Shown here piece by piece: positions 6,471 through 14,633 of a stretch of 25,884 bases of DNA. The translations under genes were made by a program, and so were the position numbers. The notes beneath the pieces were generated by a model. It ran no database searches. It had not been told where the DNA came from and worked only from the letters and a program-made list of their open reading frames with translations. How positions within the stretch are numbered: position 1 is the first letter of the stretch; every line of letters starts with the position of its first letter. This DNA comes from Bacteroidales bacterium UBA1769. GTDB taxonomy: Bacteria; Bacteroidota; Bacteroidia; Bacteroidales; UBA932. Where the stretch lies: positions 3,251 to 29,134 of the forward strand of contig DCGV01000051.1 in NCBI GenBank assembly GCA_002314725.1. Reading direction: 5' to 3'.

Positions 6471-8033
6471 ATGAGTCAACAACTCGAAAAAGTAAAAGAG
6501 CTTATCGCACTTAGAGAACAAGCTCGCATTGGCGGTGGTGAAAAAGCTATCGAAGGCCAACACGCCAAAGGAAAATTTACTGCTCGTGAAAGAATCAACA
6601 TGCTTCTTGATGAGGGCAGCTTTGAAGAATTTGATATGTTTGTTAAACATCGTTGCTACAACTTCGGAATGGAGAAAAAGACATTCCTTGGTGATGGTGT
6701 TGTAACAGGTTGCGGTACAATAGCAGGTCGTCTTGTTTATGTATTCGCTCAGGATTTCACTGTTATCGGTGGTTCACTTTCTGAAACACTTGCTATGAAG
6801 ATCTGTAAAGTAATGGATCAGGCAATGAAGGTTGGTGCTCCAGTTATCGGTCTTAATGACTCAGGTGGAGCTCGTATCCAGGAAGGTGTGAATGCTCTTG
6901 CAGGTTACGCTGAAATCTTCCAGAGAAATATCCTTGCATCAGGTGTAGTTCCTCAGATCTCTGCTATCCTAGGTCCTTGCGCAGGTGGTGCTGTATATTC
7001 TCCAGCCTTGACAGACTTCAACATCATGGCTGAAGGTACAAGTTATATGTTCCTTACAGGTCCAGCTGTTGTTAAGACAGTTCTTGGTGAAGATGTAACT
7101 CAGGAACAGCTTGGCGGTGCAAGCGTACACGCTTCAAAGAGTGGTGTTGCTCACTTCACAGGTAAGAATGACGAAGAAGTTATCGCTACAATCCGTAACC
7201 TTATGGCATATCTTCCTCAGAACAATATGGAGGAACCACCTTACGTTCCTACAAATGACCCTATCGACAGAAAAGAGGACTTCCTTAACGAAATCATCCC
7301 TGATAACGCTAACGAACCATACGATATGTATGAAGTTATCAACAGCATCGTTGACGACGGTCAGTTCCTAGAGGTTCACAAAGATTACGCCAAGAACCTT
7401 ATCGTAGGTTTCGCACACTTCGGTGGCACTTCAGTAGGTATCGTTGCAAACCAGCCTAAAGCTATGGCAGGTGTACTTGACAGCAACTCTTCAAGAAAAG
7501 GTGCACGTTTCGTACGTTTCTGCGACGCCTTCAATATTCCTATCGTTACTTTGGTTGACGTTCCTGGTTTCCTTCCTGGTACTCAGCAGGAGTATGGTGG
7601 AGTTATCCTTCACGGTGCAAAACTTCTTTACGCATACGGCGAAGCTACTGTTCCAAAAGTTACAGTTACACTTCGTAAATCATATGGCGGTAGCCACATC
7701 GTTATGAGTTGTAAACAACTTCGTGGTGACATGAACTACGCTTGGCCTACAGCTAACATCGCTGTTATGGGTGCTGACGGTGCAGTTAACGTTCTTTACG
7801 CTAAGGAAATCAAAGCTGAAGAAGATCCAGCTAAGAAGGCTGAAATCGCTGCAGCTAAGAAGAAAGAGTACGACGATCTATTCTCTAACCCATACAATGC
7901 AGCTAAATATGGTTACATTGATGACGTTATTGAACCTCGCAACACTCGTTTCCGTATTATCCGCGCTTTGGAACAGCTTGCAACCAAGAAGCTTACCAAC
8001 CCAGCTAAGAAACACGATAACCTTCCTCTATAA
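6471..8033 (+). CDS. mmdA: Methylmalonyl-CoA decarboxylase alpha subunit (carboxyltransferase)
   Basis: The 520-residue cytoplasmic carboxyltransferase transfers the carboxyl group of (R)-methylmalonyl-CoA to the biotin of the carrier subunit, releasing propionyl-CoA. It contains two crotonase-like halves. The N-terminal acyl-CoA-binding half has SGGARIQEG (131-139) and GPCAGGAVYSPALTDF (168-183). The C-terminal carboxybiotin half has VDVPGFLPGTQQEYGG and RKSYGGSHIVM. Its length and sequence also fit the propionyl-CoA carboxylase beta subunit (PccB). However, no biotin carboxylase gene is nearby, while a biotin carrier and an OadB-type sodium pump follow directly. A decarboxylase running in the propionate-forming direction is therefore the better call. 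Confidence 0.93.
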   Translation: MSQQLEKVKELIALREQARIGGGEKAIEGQHAKGKFTARERINMLLDEGSFEEFDMFVKHRCYNFGMEKKTFLGDGVVTGCGTIAGRLVYVFAQDFTVIGGSLSETLAMKICKVMDQAMKVGAPVIGLNDSGGARIQEGVNALAGYAEIFQRNILASGVVPQISAILGPCAGGAVYSPALTDFNIMAEGTSYMFLTGPAVVKTVLGEDVTQEQLGGASVHASKSGVAHFTGKNDEEVIATIRNLMAYLPQNNMEEPPYVPTNDPIDRKEDFLNEIIPDNANEPYDMYEVINSIVDDGQFLEVHKDYAKNLIVGFAHFGGTSVGIVANQPKAMAGVLDSNSSRKGARFVRFCDAFNIPIVTLVDVPGFLPGTQQEYGGVILHGAKLLYAYGEATVPKVTVTLRKSYGGSHIVMSCKQLRGDMNYAWPTANIAVMGADGAVNVLYAKEIKAEEDPAKKAEIAAAKKKEYDDLFSNPYNAAKYGYIDDVIEPRNTRFRIIRALEQLATKKLTNPAKKHDNLPL

Positions 8034-8053
8034 TAAAACCACAATTGATAAAA

Positions 8054-9004
8054 ATGAAAAAATCAAAAATATTTTTGTTGATCGTTGGTTTGTGCCTTAC
8101 ACTTGGTGTTAGCGCTCAGAACGTATCAGGCCTAAGAATCAATGAATACTGTGTCATAAATGAAAACGGTATCGGAGATGAAACTGGTGAGACTGGTGCG
8201 TGGATTGAGGTATTCAACACTACTTATGGTACAGTTGATATAGCAGGTTGCTATCTATCCAACGATGTAAACAACCCAAAAATGTACTTCATCGACAAAG
8301 GTGAGAAGAAGACAAAGATTCCACCTCGCGGTTACTACGTTTTCTGGGCTGACAACCAATCAGCTAAAGGTCAAGATCACCTTAATTTTGATTTGGCTGA
8401 ATCTAATGTTATTATTCTTTCTGCCACTGACGGCTCTTTAGTTGACCAAGTTGAAATCCCCGCTGCAGCACTTGACACTAACGCAGTGTACGGTAGAGTT
8501 GATGACAGCAAGTCTATCAATGATTGGGAAGTTAAAGTAATGCCTACTCCAGGTTACCTTAACAGAAGTAATCTGTTTACTGAGTATAAACTTGGTGTCC
8601 TTACAGAGGGTGAATTCGACCCAAGAGATGTCATGACTAAATCTGAAAAGATGATAGATATGGACCCTTACGGTTGGATGATGGCTATTATCGCAATGTC
8701 TGTAGTATTCTGCGCTCTTATTATCCTTTGCTTCTTGTTCAAAGGCGTAGGTGCATTGTCTATGCGTTCTGCAAACAAGAAATCATCAGCATCTGCTCCT
8801 GCAGCTTCTGAATCGGTTAAACATTCAGATACATCTGCAGATACTTATGTGGCGATTGCAATGGCTCTTGAATTATATATGCAGGATAATGAAGCTCACG
8901 ATGAAGAGAGTGACGTTCTAACTAAACTTCATACAGACCGTTCATATTCACCATGGAGTTCTAAGATCTACACTTTGCGTCAGACTCCTCAATTGAAGAA
9001 ATAA
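8054..9004 (+). CDS. Lamin-tail domain / OadG-like gamma subunit fusion
   Basis: The ATG at 8054 is preferred over an in-frame TTG nine bases upstream, because it directly begins a signal peptide (residues 1-21, cleavage after VSA). Residues about 26-170 look like an exported lamin-tail (LTD) beta-sandwich: INEYCVIN, WIEVFNTT, VDIAGCYLSND, PPRGYYVFWAD. One transmembrane helix follows at about 207-229. The cytoplasmic tail is Ser/Ala-rich and ends in VAIAMALELY and YSPWSSKI, which resembles OadG/MmdD gamma-type subunits that hold decarboxylase complexes at the membrane. Lying between mmdA and the biotin carrier, it is probably the membrane scaffold of the complex. The role of the periplasmic domain is unknown. 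Related LTD-OadG proteins are, from memory, seen in other Bacteroidales. Confidence 0.82.
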   Translation: MKKSKIFLLIVGLCLTLGVSAQNVSGLRINEYCVINENGIGDETGETGAWIEVFNTTYGTVDIAGCYLSNDVNNPKMYFIDKGEKKTKIPPRGYYVFWADNQSAKGQDHLNFDLAESNVIILSATDGSLVDQVEIPAAALDTNAVYGRVDDSKSINDWEVKVMPTPGYLNRSNLFTEYKLGVLTEGEFDPRDVMTKSEKMIDMDPYGWMMAIIAMSVVFCALIILCFLFKGVGALSMRSANKKSSASAPAASESVKHSDTSADTYVAIAMALELYMQDNEAHDEESDVLTKLHTDRSYSPWSSKIYTLRQTPQLKK

Positions 9005-9022
9005 CACTAAATCAGAAATAAA

Positions 9023-9460
9023 ATGAAAGAATATAAAATCAAAATTAACGGAAACGACTTCAATGTCGCTATCGACGAAGTTGAGGATACTACAGCAAAG
9101 ATAGAAGTAAATGGTACTCCTTATACTGTAGAATTCGAAAGACCAGTAGCCAAGAAGGCTAAACCTAAAGTTGCCGCTCCTAAGGCTCCGGCTGCTGCAC
9201 CAGTTAACACTCCAGCTGCCGCTCCAGTAGCTGCTGCACCAGCAGGTGGTAACACTGTAACTTCACCACTTCCAGGTGTAATCCTTGACCTTAAGGTAAG
9301 TGTTGGTGACACTGTCAAGAAAGGCCAGACTATCATAGTTCTTGAGGCTATGAAGATGGAAAATGCTGTTGAATCTACTTGCGACGGCGTAGTTAAAAGT
9401 ATTAAAGTTGGTAAAGGCGACTCAGTCCTTGAGGGCGCTCCACTCGTAGTAATTGGATAG
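9023..9460 (+). CDS. mmdC: Biotin carboxyl carrier subunit of methylmalonyl-CoA decarboxylase
   Basis: The 145-residue protein has a short N-terminal beta domain (1-40), a flexible Ala/Pro/Lys-rich linker (about 43-76) and a C-terminal biotinyl domain (about 77-145). The biotinylation motif is EAMKMEN, with Lys111 as the modified residue; conserved Gly and Val positions (PLPGVI, VGDTVKKGQ) flank it. It shuttles CO2 from MmdA to the membrane pump MmdB. It starts 18 bases after the OadG-like gene and ends one base before the ATG of mmdB, so tight translational coupling is likely. No biotin carboxylase is in the cluster, as expected for a decarboxylase. Confidence 0.95.
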   Translation: MKEYKIKINGNDFNVAIDEVEDTTAKIEVNGTPYTVEFERPVAKKAKPKVAAPKAPAAAPVNTPAAAPVAAAPAGGNTVTSPLPGVILDLKVSVGDTVKKGQTIIVLEAMKMENAVESTCDGVVKSIKVGKGDSVLEGAPLVVIG

Positions 9461-9461
9461 T

Positions 9462-10604
9462 ATGGAAAATATATTAGCTAATCTTAAACAATTTTGGGCT
9501 TTCACAGGCTTCGCCAATTGCAATTTTCAGTATCTGATAATGATTGCAATCGGTATCCTGTTCATATTCCTTGCTATCAAGAAGGAGTGGGAGCCAATGT
9601 TGCTAGTTCCTATCGGATTCGGTATCCTTATCGGTAACATTCCTCTATTCCAAGGCTTGAATGTCGGTGTATATGAAGAGGGCTCCGTATTGAATATTCT
9701 ATACCAGGGTGTTAAACAGGGTTTCTACCCACCTTTGATCTTCCTGGGTATCGGTGCTATGACTGACTTCTCAGCGCTGATCTCAAATCCAAAACTTCTT
9801 TTGATCGGTGCAGCTGCACAGTTCGGTATTTTCGGTGCATACGCAATCGCTCTTGCTTTCGGTTTCAATGCCGCTGAAGCTGGTGCAATCGGTATCATCG
9901 GTGGTGCTGACGGTCCTACTGCAATCTTCCTATCATCAAGACTTGCTCCGGATTTGATGGGTGCTATCGCTGTATCTGCATACTCATATATGGCTCTTGT
10001 TCCAGTAATCCAGCCTCCTATCATGAAGCTTCTTACTACTAAGAAAGAGCGTCTTATCCGTATGAAACCGGCTCGCGCCGTTTCTCCAGTAGAGAAGAAG
10101 ATCTTCCCTATCGTAGGTTTCCTATTGACAGCTTTCATCGTACCTTCAGGTATTCCTCTACTAGGTATGTTGTTCTTCGGTAACCTATTGAAGGAAAGTG
10201 GTGTAACCCGTCGTCTTGCCAACACTGCAAGCGGTCCGCTTATCGATATCGTAACAATCCTTATCGGTGTGACAGTTGGTGCTTCAACTCAGGCAGACCA
10301 GTTCCTACAGGTTAAATCAGTTTACATCTTCATCATGGGTGCAGCTTCATTCGTAATCGCTACTACATTCGGTGTATTGTTCGTTAAATTCTTCAACCTA
10401 TTCTTGAAGGGTGACAACAAGATCAATCCGCTTATCGGTAATGCCGGTGTATCAGCAGTACCTGATGCAGCACGTGTATCTGAGATTACTGGATTGAAAT
10501 ATGATCCTAAGAACCACCTTTTGATGCATGCTATGGGTCCTAACGTTGCAGGTGTTATCGGTAGTGCAGTTGCAGCCGGTATCCTTCTTGGATTCCTTGC
10601 TTAA
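9462..10604 (+). CDS. mmdB: Na+-translocating decarboxylase beta subunit (OadB/MmdB)
   Basis: Integral membrane pump that decarboxylates carboxybiotin and exports Na+. The ATG at 9462 is chosen over an upstream in-frame TTG at 9453 that would overlap mmdC; it gives 380 residues. The protein is hydrophobic throughout, with the family block GGADGPTAIFLSSRLAP (148-163). Residues reported as functionally important in Klebsiella OadB (D203, Y229, N373, G377, S382, R389) map by exact spacing to D150, Y176, N322, G326, S331 and R338, the last four in NPLIGNAGVSAVPDAAR. The C-terminal MGPNVAGVIGSAVAAG is also typical. Retention of all six argues for a working sodium pump. It is the last gene of the operon, followed by a strong terminator. 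Confidence 0.95.
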   Translation: MENILANLKQFWAFTGFANCNFQYLIMIAIGILFIFLAIKKEWEPMLLVPIGFGILIGNIPLFQGLNVGVYEEGSVLNILYQGVKQGFYPPLIFLGIGAMTDFSALISNPKLLLIGAAAQFGIFGAYAIALAFGFNAAEAGAIGIIGGADGPTAIFLSSRLAPDLMGAIAVSAYSYMALVPVIQPPIMKLLTTKKERLIRMKPARAVSPVEKKIFPIVGFLLTAFIVPSGIPLLGMLFFGNLLKESGVTRRLANTASGPLIDIVTILIGVTVGASTQADQFLQVKSVYIFIMGAASFVIATTFGVLFVKFFNLFLKGDNKINPLIGNAGVSAVPDAARVSEITGLKYDPKNHLLMHAMGPNVAGVIGSAVAAGILLGFLA

Positions 10605-10622
10605 TCAAAATAAGGATATACT

Positions 10623-10664
10623 AACGAAGGGTTCGGCAAAAAAGTCGAGCCCTTCGTTATTTTT
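10623..10664 (+). terminator. Rho-independent terminator of the mmd operon
   Basis: AACGAAGGGTTCG (10623-10635) pairs with CGAGCCCTTCGTT (10646-10658), 13 pairs including one G-U, around a 10-base A-rich loop. It is followed by ATTTTT. It sits 18 bases after the mmdB stop. Confidence 0.93.
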
Positions 10665-10700
10665 AGCTATTTAATATAGTTATTTTTAACATAAATCAAT

Positions 10701-10708
10701 TACCTTTG
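10701..10708 (+). promoter_or_regulatory. -7 box for the lipoprotein gene
   Basis: TACCTTTG matches TAnnTTTG and lies 27 bases before the ATG at 10736. An in-frame TTG codon at 10706-10708 is part of this box, which argues against using it as a start codon. No exact TTTG -33 element is visible upstream. Confidence 0.45.
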
Positions 10709-10735
10709 AAGTTGGTAATAATTTTAATTCATATC

Positions 10736-11197
10736 ATGAAACAACTACTTAAACTTTCGGCTATCATAATCACCAGCTTATCACTTACATCTTGCATTTA
10801 TAGTGATAGCACATCAGATGTCATTTATCAAATCAGCCTGACAGTCAACTCGTCAAGTACTACTATCACTACACAGGCAGGACAAGACGCATGCGCTCAA
10901 ATAGAGGCATATATGACAACTCTTGCAGGAAAGGTAGCCAGACAATGGATGGACACTGTCAATTTCGAGGATTTCTCAGGTCCTGATCAGACAGCAGCCC
11001 AAACATGGGAATCAATACAAAATGACATTGCTATTTACAAAGATGCTTGCAATCAGGTAATCAGCAAGTTAGATTCAAGCAACAAGGATGTTATTTATTA
11101 CTCATACTCCATTACTATGACTCGTCTTTCAGGTTACGACGGATCAACCGAGACACTGGAGACAACATCATTGGAATTCACCTTCAACTATATTTAA
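10736..11197 (+). CDS. Hypothetical lipoprotein
   Basis: The 153-residue protein starts with a lipoprotein signal peptide: two lysines, a hydrophobic stretch and the lipobox LTSC with Cys20 as the lipidated residue. The mature part is Ser/Thr-rich, has alternating short beta-like stretches (VIYQISLTVN, YYSYSITMTRL, LEFTFNYI) around a helical middle (about 45-110), and shows no motif I recognise. An in-frame TTG 30 bases upstream was rejected because it lies in the promoter box and would place charged and hydrophobic residues ahead of a standard signal. The gene sits alone between the mmd terminator and metH, with 48 bases to metH. The function is unknown. Confidence 0.72.
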   Translation: MKQLLKLSAIIITSLSLTSCIYSDSTSDVIYQISLTVNSSSTTITTQAGQDACAQIEAYMTTLAGKVARQWMDTVNFEDFSGPDQTAAQTWESIQNDIAIYKDACNQVISKLDSSNKDVIYYSYSITMTRLSGYDGSTETLETTSLEFTFNYI

Positions 11198-11200
11198 AAT

Positions 11201-11208
11201 TATTTTTG
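11201..11208 (+). promoter_or_regulatory. -7 box for metH-metF
   Basis: TATTTTTG fits TAnnTTTG, four bases after the lipoprotein stop and 38 bases before the metH ATG. No good -33 TTTG is at the expected distance. The 48-base gap is too short for a cobalamin or SAM riboswitch, so none is called. Confidence 0.45.
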
Positions 11209-11245
11209 TCTCAACTGATTTCTCATACATTAATTGTCCAATCAG

Positions 11246-14200
11246 ATGAATTTTAGTGAAAAGATTTTTGTCCTAGATGGGGCAATGGGCACTATGCTAC
11301 AAAGACATCATGTAGTGAAGACTATTGGTGATCTTTGTAACATAGAAAATCCTGACATCATAGAATCTATCCATACCAGTTATATTGATGCCGGAGCTGA
11401 TATCATTGAGACAAACACATTTAATTCAAATGCAATCTCCCTTTCTGAATTCGGTCTATCAGACAAGGCATATGAATTGAATCTTCGTGGTGCAAAGATT
11501 GCAAGAACCGCAGCAGACAAGGCGTTGAAAAAGGTATATGTAGCAGGAAGTATGGGCCCGACATCCAAGATGCTCTCGCTTTCTAACATAGACAATCCCC
11601 AACAATCAAAAGCCTGCTCATTTGACGAGATGGCACAAGCCTATTATAATCAGGCACTTGGACTGATTGACGGTGGCATAGATTATTTTCTTGTAGAAAC
11701 TATATTTGACAGTCTGAATGCGAAAGCTGCACTCTACGCCATATCCAAAGCATGTGAGGCAAAGGGTAAAAAGATCAGCACAATGATTTCTGCTACAGCA
11801 AATGACCTATTTGGGCGGTTGCTGACTGGACAAGAAATCGAGGCTTTTTTCCACACTGTCAGCAGTTATAATATCATCAGCTTCGGATTGAACTGTTCAT
11901 TTGGAGCAAAGGAGCTCAAGCCTATTATCGAGAGCTTTGCCTCTAAAGTACCATTTGCTATCAGCGTCTATCCGAATGCAGGTCTGCCTAATGAGATGGG
12001 TGAATATGATGAAAAACCGGAAGACACAGCTAGTGCAGTCAAAGAGATGGCTCTTTGTGGCCTAATAAATATTGCAGGCGGATGTTGTGGTACCACTCCT
12101 GACCACATAAAAGCGATATCAGATGCACTTAGAGGTATCGCACCTAGAGAGATTCCAAAAATTGATAAGAAGCTTGTAGTAACCGGTTCCACGTCAGTGA
12201 CAGTTGACAGAAAAGAGCAGAATTTCATAAATGTCGGAGAACGGACAAATGTAGCTGGTTCGAAGAAATTCGCAAGGCTTATTGCTGAGAAGAATTACGA
12301 AGAGGCTGCATCTATTGCTAAAAAGCAGATTGAGGATGGAGCCAGCATCATTGACATCAATATGGATGATGCTATGCTGGACTCAGCTGTGGAGATGGAA
12401 ACTTTTGTCAGATATATTGAAAACGACCCTGACATCGCCAAGGCTGCTCTTATGATTGATTCATCTGACTGGAAAACCATCCAGGCGGGATTGAAGAGTG
12501 CCGTGGGGAAATGCATTGTGAATTCCATCTCATTGAAAGAGGGCGAAGAAGAGTTCCTAAAAAAAGCAATAGAGATAAAAGACCTCGGCGCCGCTGTGAT
12601 AGTAATGGCCTTCGATGAAGATGGTCAGGCTACTACATTCAATCGAAAGATAGAGATTTGCGAAAGAGCATACAACCTTTTGATCAATAAAGCGGGATAC
12701 AAGCCGACTGATATTATTTTTGATGTCAATATCCTTACCATTGCCACCGGCATGGCCGAACATGCAGATTATGCAGTGGATTTCATCAAAGCAGTCAAGT
12801 GGATTAAATCCAATCTTCCAGGGGCATACACTTCAGGTGGAGTGTCAAATATATCATTCGCCTTCCGCGGGAACAATCCCGTAAGAGAGGCTATGCATTC
12901 AGTTTTTCTATACCACGCTATCAACGCAGGATTGGATATGGCAATTGTCAATCCATCAATGCTTCAGATATATGACCAGATAGAGCCGTCTCTGCTACGA
13001 GCTGTAGAAGATGTCGTTTTGAACAGAGATGATAAGGCTACTGAAAGACTTATTGCTATAGCAGAAAAGATTAAATCAACTGATATTCAATCTACTTCCG
13101 ATTCATCTCAGGAAGCTTGGAGATCCGGAACGACTGAAGAGAGATTGGCATACGCCCTTATAAAAGGAGTTACAGATTACTTGGAGTCTGATTTAAATGA
13201 AGCCTTGAAAGATAGTGGCGCTGTAGAGATCATTGAAGGCCCACTTCTTAGGGGGATGGATACAATTGGTAAATTCTTCTCTGAGGGAAAGATGTTCCTT
13301 CCACAAGTCATAAAATCGGCCAAGGTTATGCGAAGTGCCGTGGACTATCTCCAACCATTCATAAAGCATGGAGAGGCAACTTCTATTACCAAGAAGAAAA
13401 TGGTTCTGGCTACAGCGAAAGGTGACGTTCATGATATAGGTAAAAATATTTTGAGCGTTGTACTTTCATGTAACAACATTGATGTTATAGACCTTGGCGT
13501 TATGGTTGACAATAAGGACATTATTGCTTCTGCCATCGCAAACAATGCAGATTTCATCGGAATCAGCGGTTTGATTACACCATCACTAAAATATATGGAG
13601 GAGTTGTGCGAAGAGATGGAATCTCACGGACTAGCTATCCCATTATTTGTCGGTGGAGCGACTGCTTCTCAACTACACACGGCAGTAAAACTTGCTCCTA
13701 AATACAGTAGTGATGTCTTCTATACCACAAATGCTTCAGAATGCGCTATCAGAATAAATCAATTTATTCAAGATCCAAAAAGCACAAGAAGGAGCAATAG
13801 CGCTGAGCAACAAAAAATTGCAGAGATTTATGCAAATCGTCAAGAGAGTTTTGTCACTATTGAAGAAGCGAGGGAGTTAGCCCCTCATTATTCAGAAAAC
13901 AGCTTCAAGCAGCCATCTGAATTTGGGAAGTGTAACTATTTTGATGCAGATATTGATGCTAGGAAGTATATCGATAGAATTGATTGGCAAATGTTTCTAT
14001 CTTTCTGGGGATTCAAAGGAAAACTTTCAGATCTCTCACAGAGCAATGCTGAAGTTTCAAAACTTTTAGATGAAGGTAAGAAGAAACTTGAAGAGATGTT
14101 GAACGACCACTCTTTACAGATTGCTGCATCAATAAAATTCTTTGATGCTCATAAGGATTGTGATTCCATCATAATAGATAATACTGACAAATGTTTCAAT

Positions 14201-14632
14201 GTAGGACGTGGCACATCGAGTTTAAGTGGATATCAATCATTATCTGACTTTTTCAGAAGCGATAAATCGACTAAAATTGGAGTTTTCGCGATTAAAGTTG
14301 AAGATAAACATCATTGTAAATGTTGTGAATGTCATAAGGATTATGAATATCTATTGAGAGCGAGTCTATGCCAACGATTGGCAGAGGCCACTTCTCAATG
14401 GCTGACAGACAATTTCAATTGTGGAGCCCGTTCGATACGACCTGCATTCGGCTATTCATCATGCCCTGACCACTCGCTCAAAAAAACCGCATTCGACCTG
14501 CTTGATGCAGAGAAGTCTTTAGGCATCAGATTGACAGAGAGCTACGCAATGGTTCCTACTACATCAATATGTGGACTTCTCATTGTTCACGAGAATGCAC
14601 AATATATAAACGTTACATCTAACAGACAATAG
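11246..14632 (+). CDS. metH: Cobalamin-dependent methionine synthase MetH
   Basis: Transfers a methyl group from 5-methyl-tetrahydrofolate to homocysteine via B12, in the cytoplasm. The 1128-residue product starts at ATG 11246; an in-frame TTG 12 bases upstream adds nothing conserved. The homocysteine module keeps three zinc-ligand cysteines (C217 in LNCSFG; C280/C281 in GGCCGT). Next come the pterin-binding module (INVGERTNVAGS), the B12 cap, and the B12 module with H729 in DVHDIGKN as the cobalt-ligand His. The C-terminal AdoMet reactivation module has IDWQMFLSFW and RPAFGYSSCPDHS. Compared with E. coli (1227 residues), the reactivation module has a shortened loop before RPAFGY, an earlier C-terminus, and an unusual Cys/His cluster at residues 1022-1030. 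metF follows one base later. Confidence 0.95.
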   Translation: MNFSEKIFVLDGAMGTMLQRHHVVKTIGDLCNIENPDIIESIHTSYIDAGADIIETNTFNSNAISLSEFGLSDKAYELNLRGAKIARTAADKALKKVYVAGSMGPTSKMLSLSNIDNPQQSKACSFDEMAQAYYNQALGLIDGGIDYFLVETIFDSLNAKAALYAISKACEAKGKKISTMISATANDLFGRLLTGQEIEAFFHTVSSYNIISFGLNCSFGAKELKPIIESFASKVPFAISVYPNAGLPNEMGEYDEKPEDTASAVKEMALCGLINIAGGCCGTTPDHIKAISDALRGIAPREIPKIDKKLVVTGSTSVTVDRKEQNFINVGERTNVAGSKKFARLIAEKNYEEAASIAKKQIEDGASIIDINMDDAMLDSAVEMETFVRYIENDPDIAKAALMIDSSDWKTIQAGLKSAVGKCIVNSISLKEGEEEFLKKAIEIKDLGAAVIVMAFDEDGQATTFNRKIEICERAYNLLINKAGYKPTDIIFDVNILTIATGMAEHADYAVDFIKAVKWIKSNLPGAYTSGGVSNISFAFRGNNPVREAMHSVFLYHAINAGLDMAIVNPSMLQIYDQIEPSLLRAVEDVVLNRDDKATERLIAIAEKIKSTDIQSTSDSSQEAWRSGTTEERLAYALIKGVTDYLESDLNEALKDSGAVEIIEGPLLRGMDTIGKFFSEGKMFLPQVIKSAKVMRSAVDYLQPFIKHGEATSITKKKMVLATAKGDVHDIGKNILSVVLSCNNIDVIDLGVMVDNKDIIASAIANNADFIGISGLITPSLKYMEELCEEMESHGLAIPLFVGGATASQLHTAVKLAPKYSSDVFYTTNASECAIRINQFIQDPKSTRRSNSAEQQKIAEIYANRQESFVTIEEARELAPHYSENSFKQPSEFGKCNYFDADIDARKYIDRIDWQMFLSFWGFKGKLSDLSQSNAEVSKLLDEGKKKLEEMLNDHSLQIAASIKFFDAHKDCDSIIIDNTDKCFNVGRGTSSLSGYQSLSDFFRSDKSTKIGVFAIKVEDKHHCKCCECHKDYEYLLRASLCQRLAEATSQWLTDNFNCGARSIRPAFGYSSCPDHSLKKTAFDLLDAEKSLGIRLTESYAMVPTTSICGLLIVHENAQYINVTSNRQ

Positions 14633-14633
14633 A

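Noticed and set aside
6471..8033. Propionyl-CoA carboxylase beta subunit
   Set aside because: No biotin carboxylase gene accompanies it, while an OadB-type sodium pump and a separate biotin carrier do; the decarboxylase call is better supported, although sequence alone does not exclude a dual role.
8045..8053. TTG start for the lamin-tail/OadG gene
   Set aside because: The ATG at 8054 begins a standard Lys-rich signal peptide; the extra three residues add nothing.
9453..9461. TTG start for mmdB
   Set aside because: It would overlap the mmdC coding end, while an ATG one base after the mmdC stop gives the conserved N-terminus.
9725..10225. 166-residue open frame antisense to mmdB
   Set aside because: It lies wholly within a strongly conserved gene on the other strand and its basic, Pro/Ala-rich composition is that of a mirror frame; no start signal or homology was recognised.
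10706..10735. TTG start extending the lipoprotein by ten residues
   Set aside because: The TTG lies in the TACCTTTG promoter box, and the ATG at 10736 starts a normal lipoprotein signal.
11234..11245. TTG start for metH
   Set aside because: It adds four non-conserved residues; the ATG at 11246 directly precedes the conserved N-terminal region.
11198..11245. Cobalamin or SAM riboswitch upstream of metH
   Set aside because: Only 48 bases separate the genes, too short for either class, and no B12-box-like motif is present.
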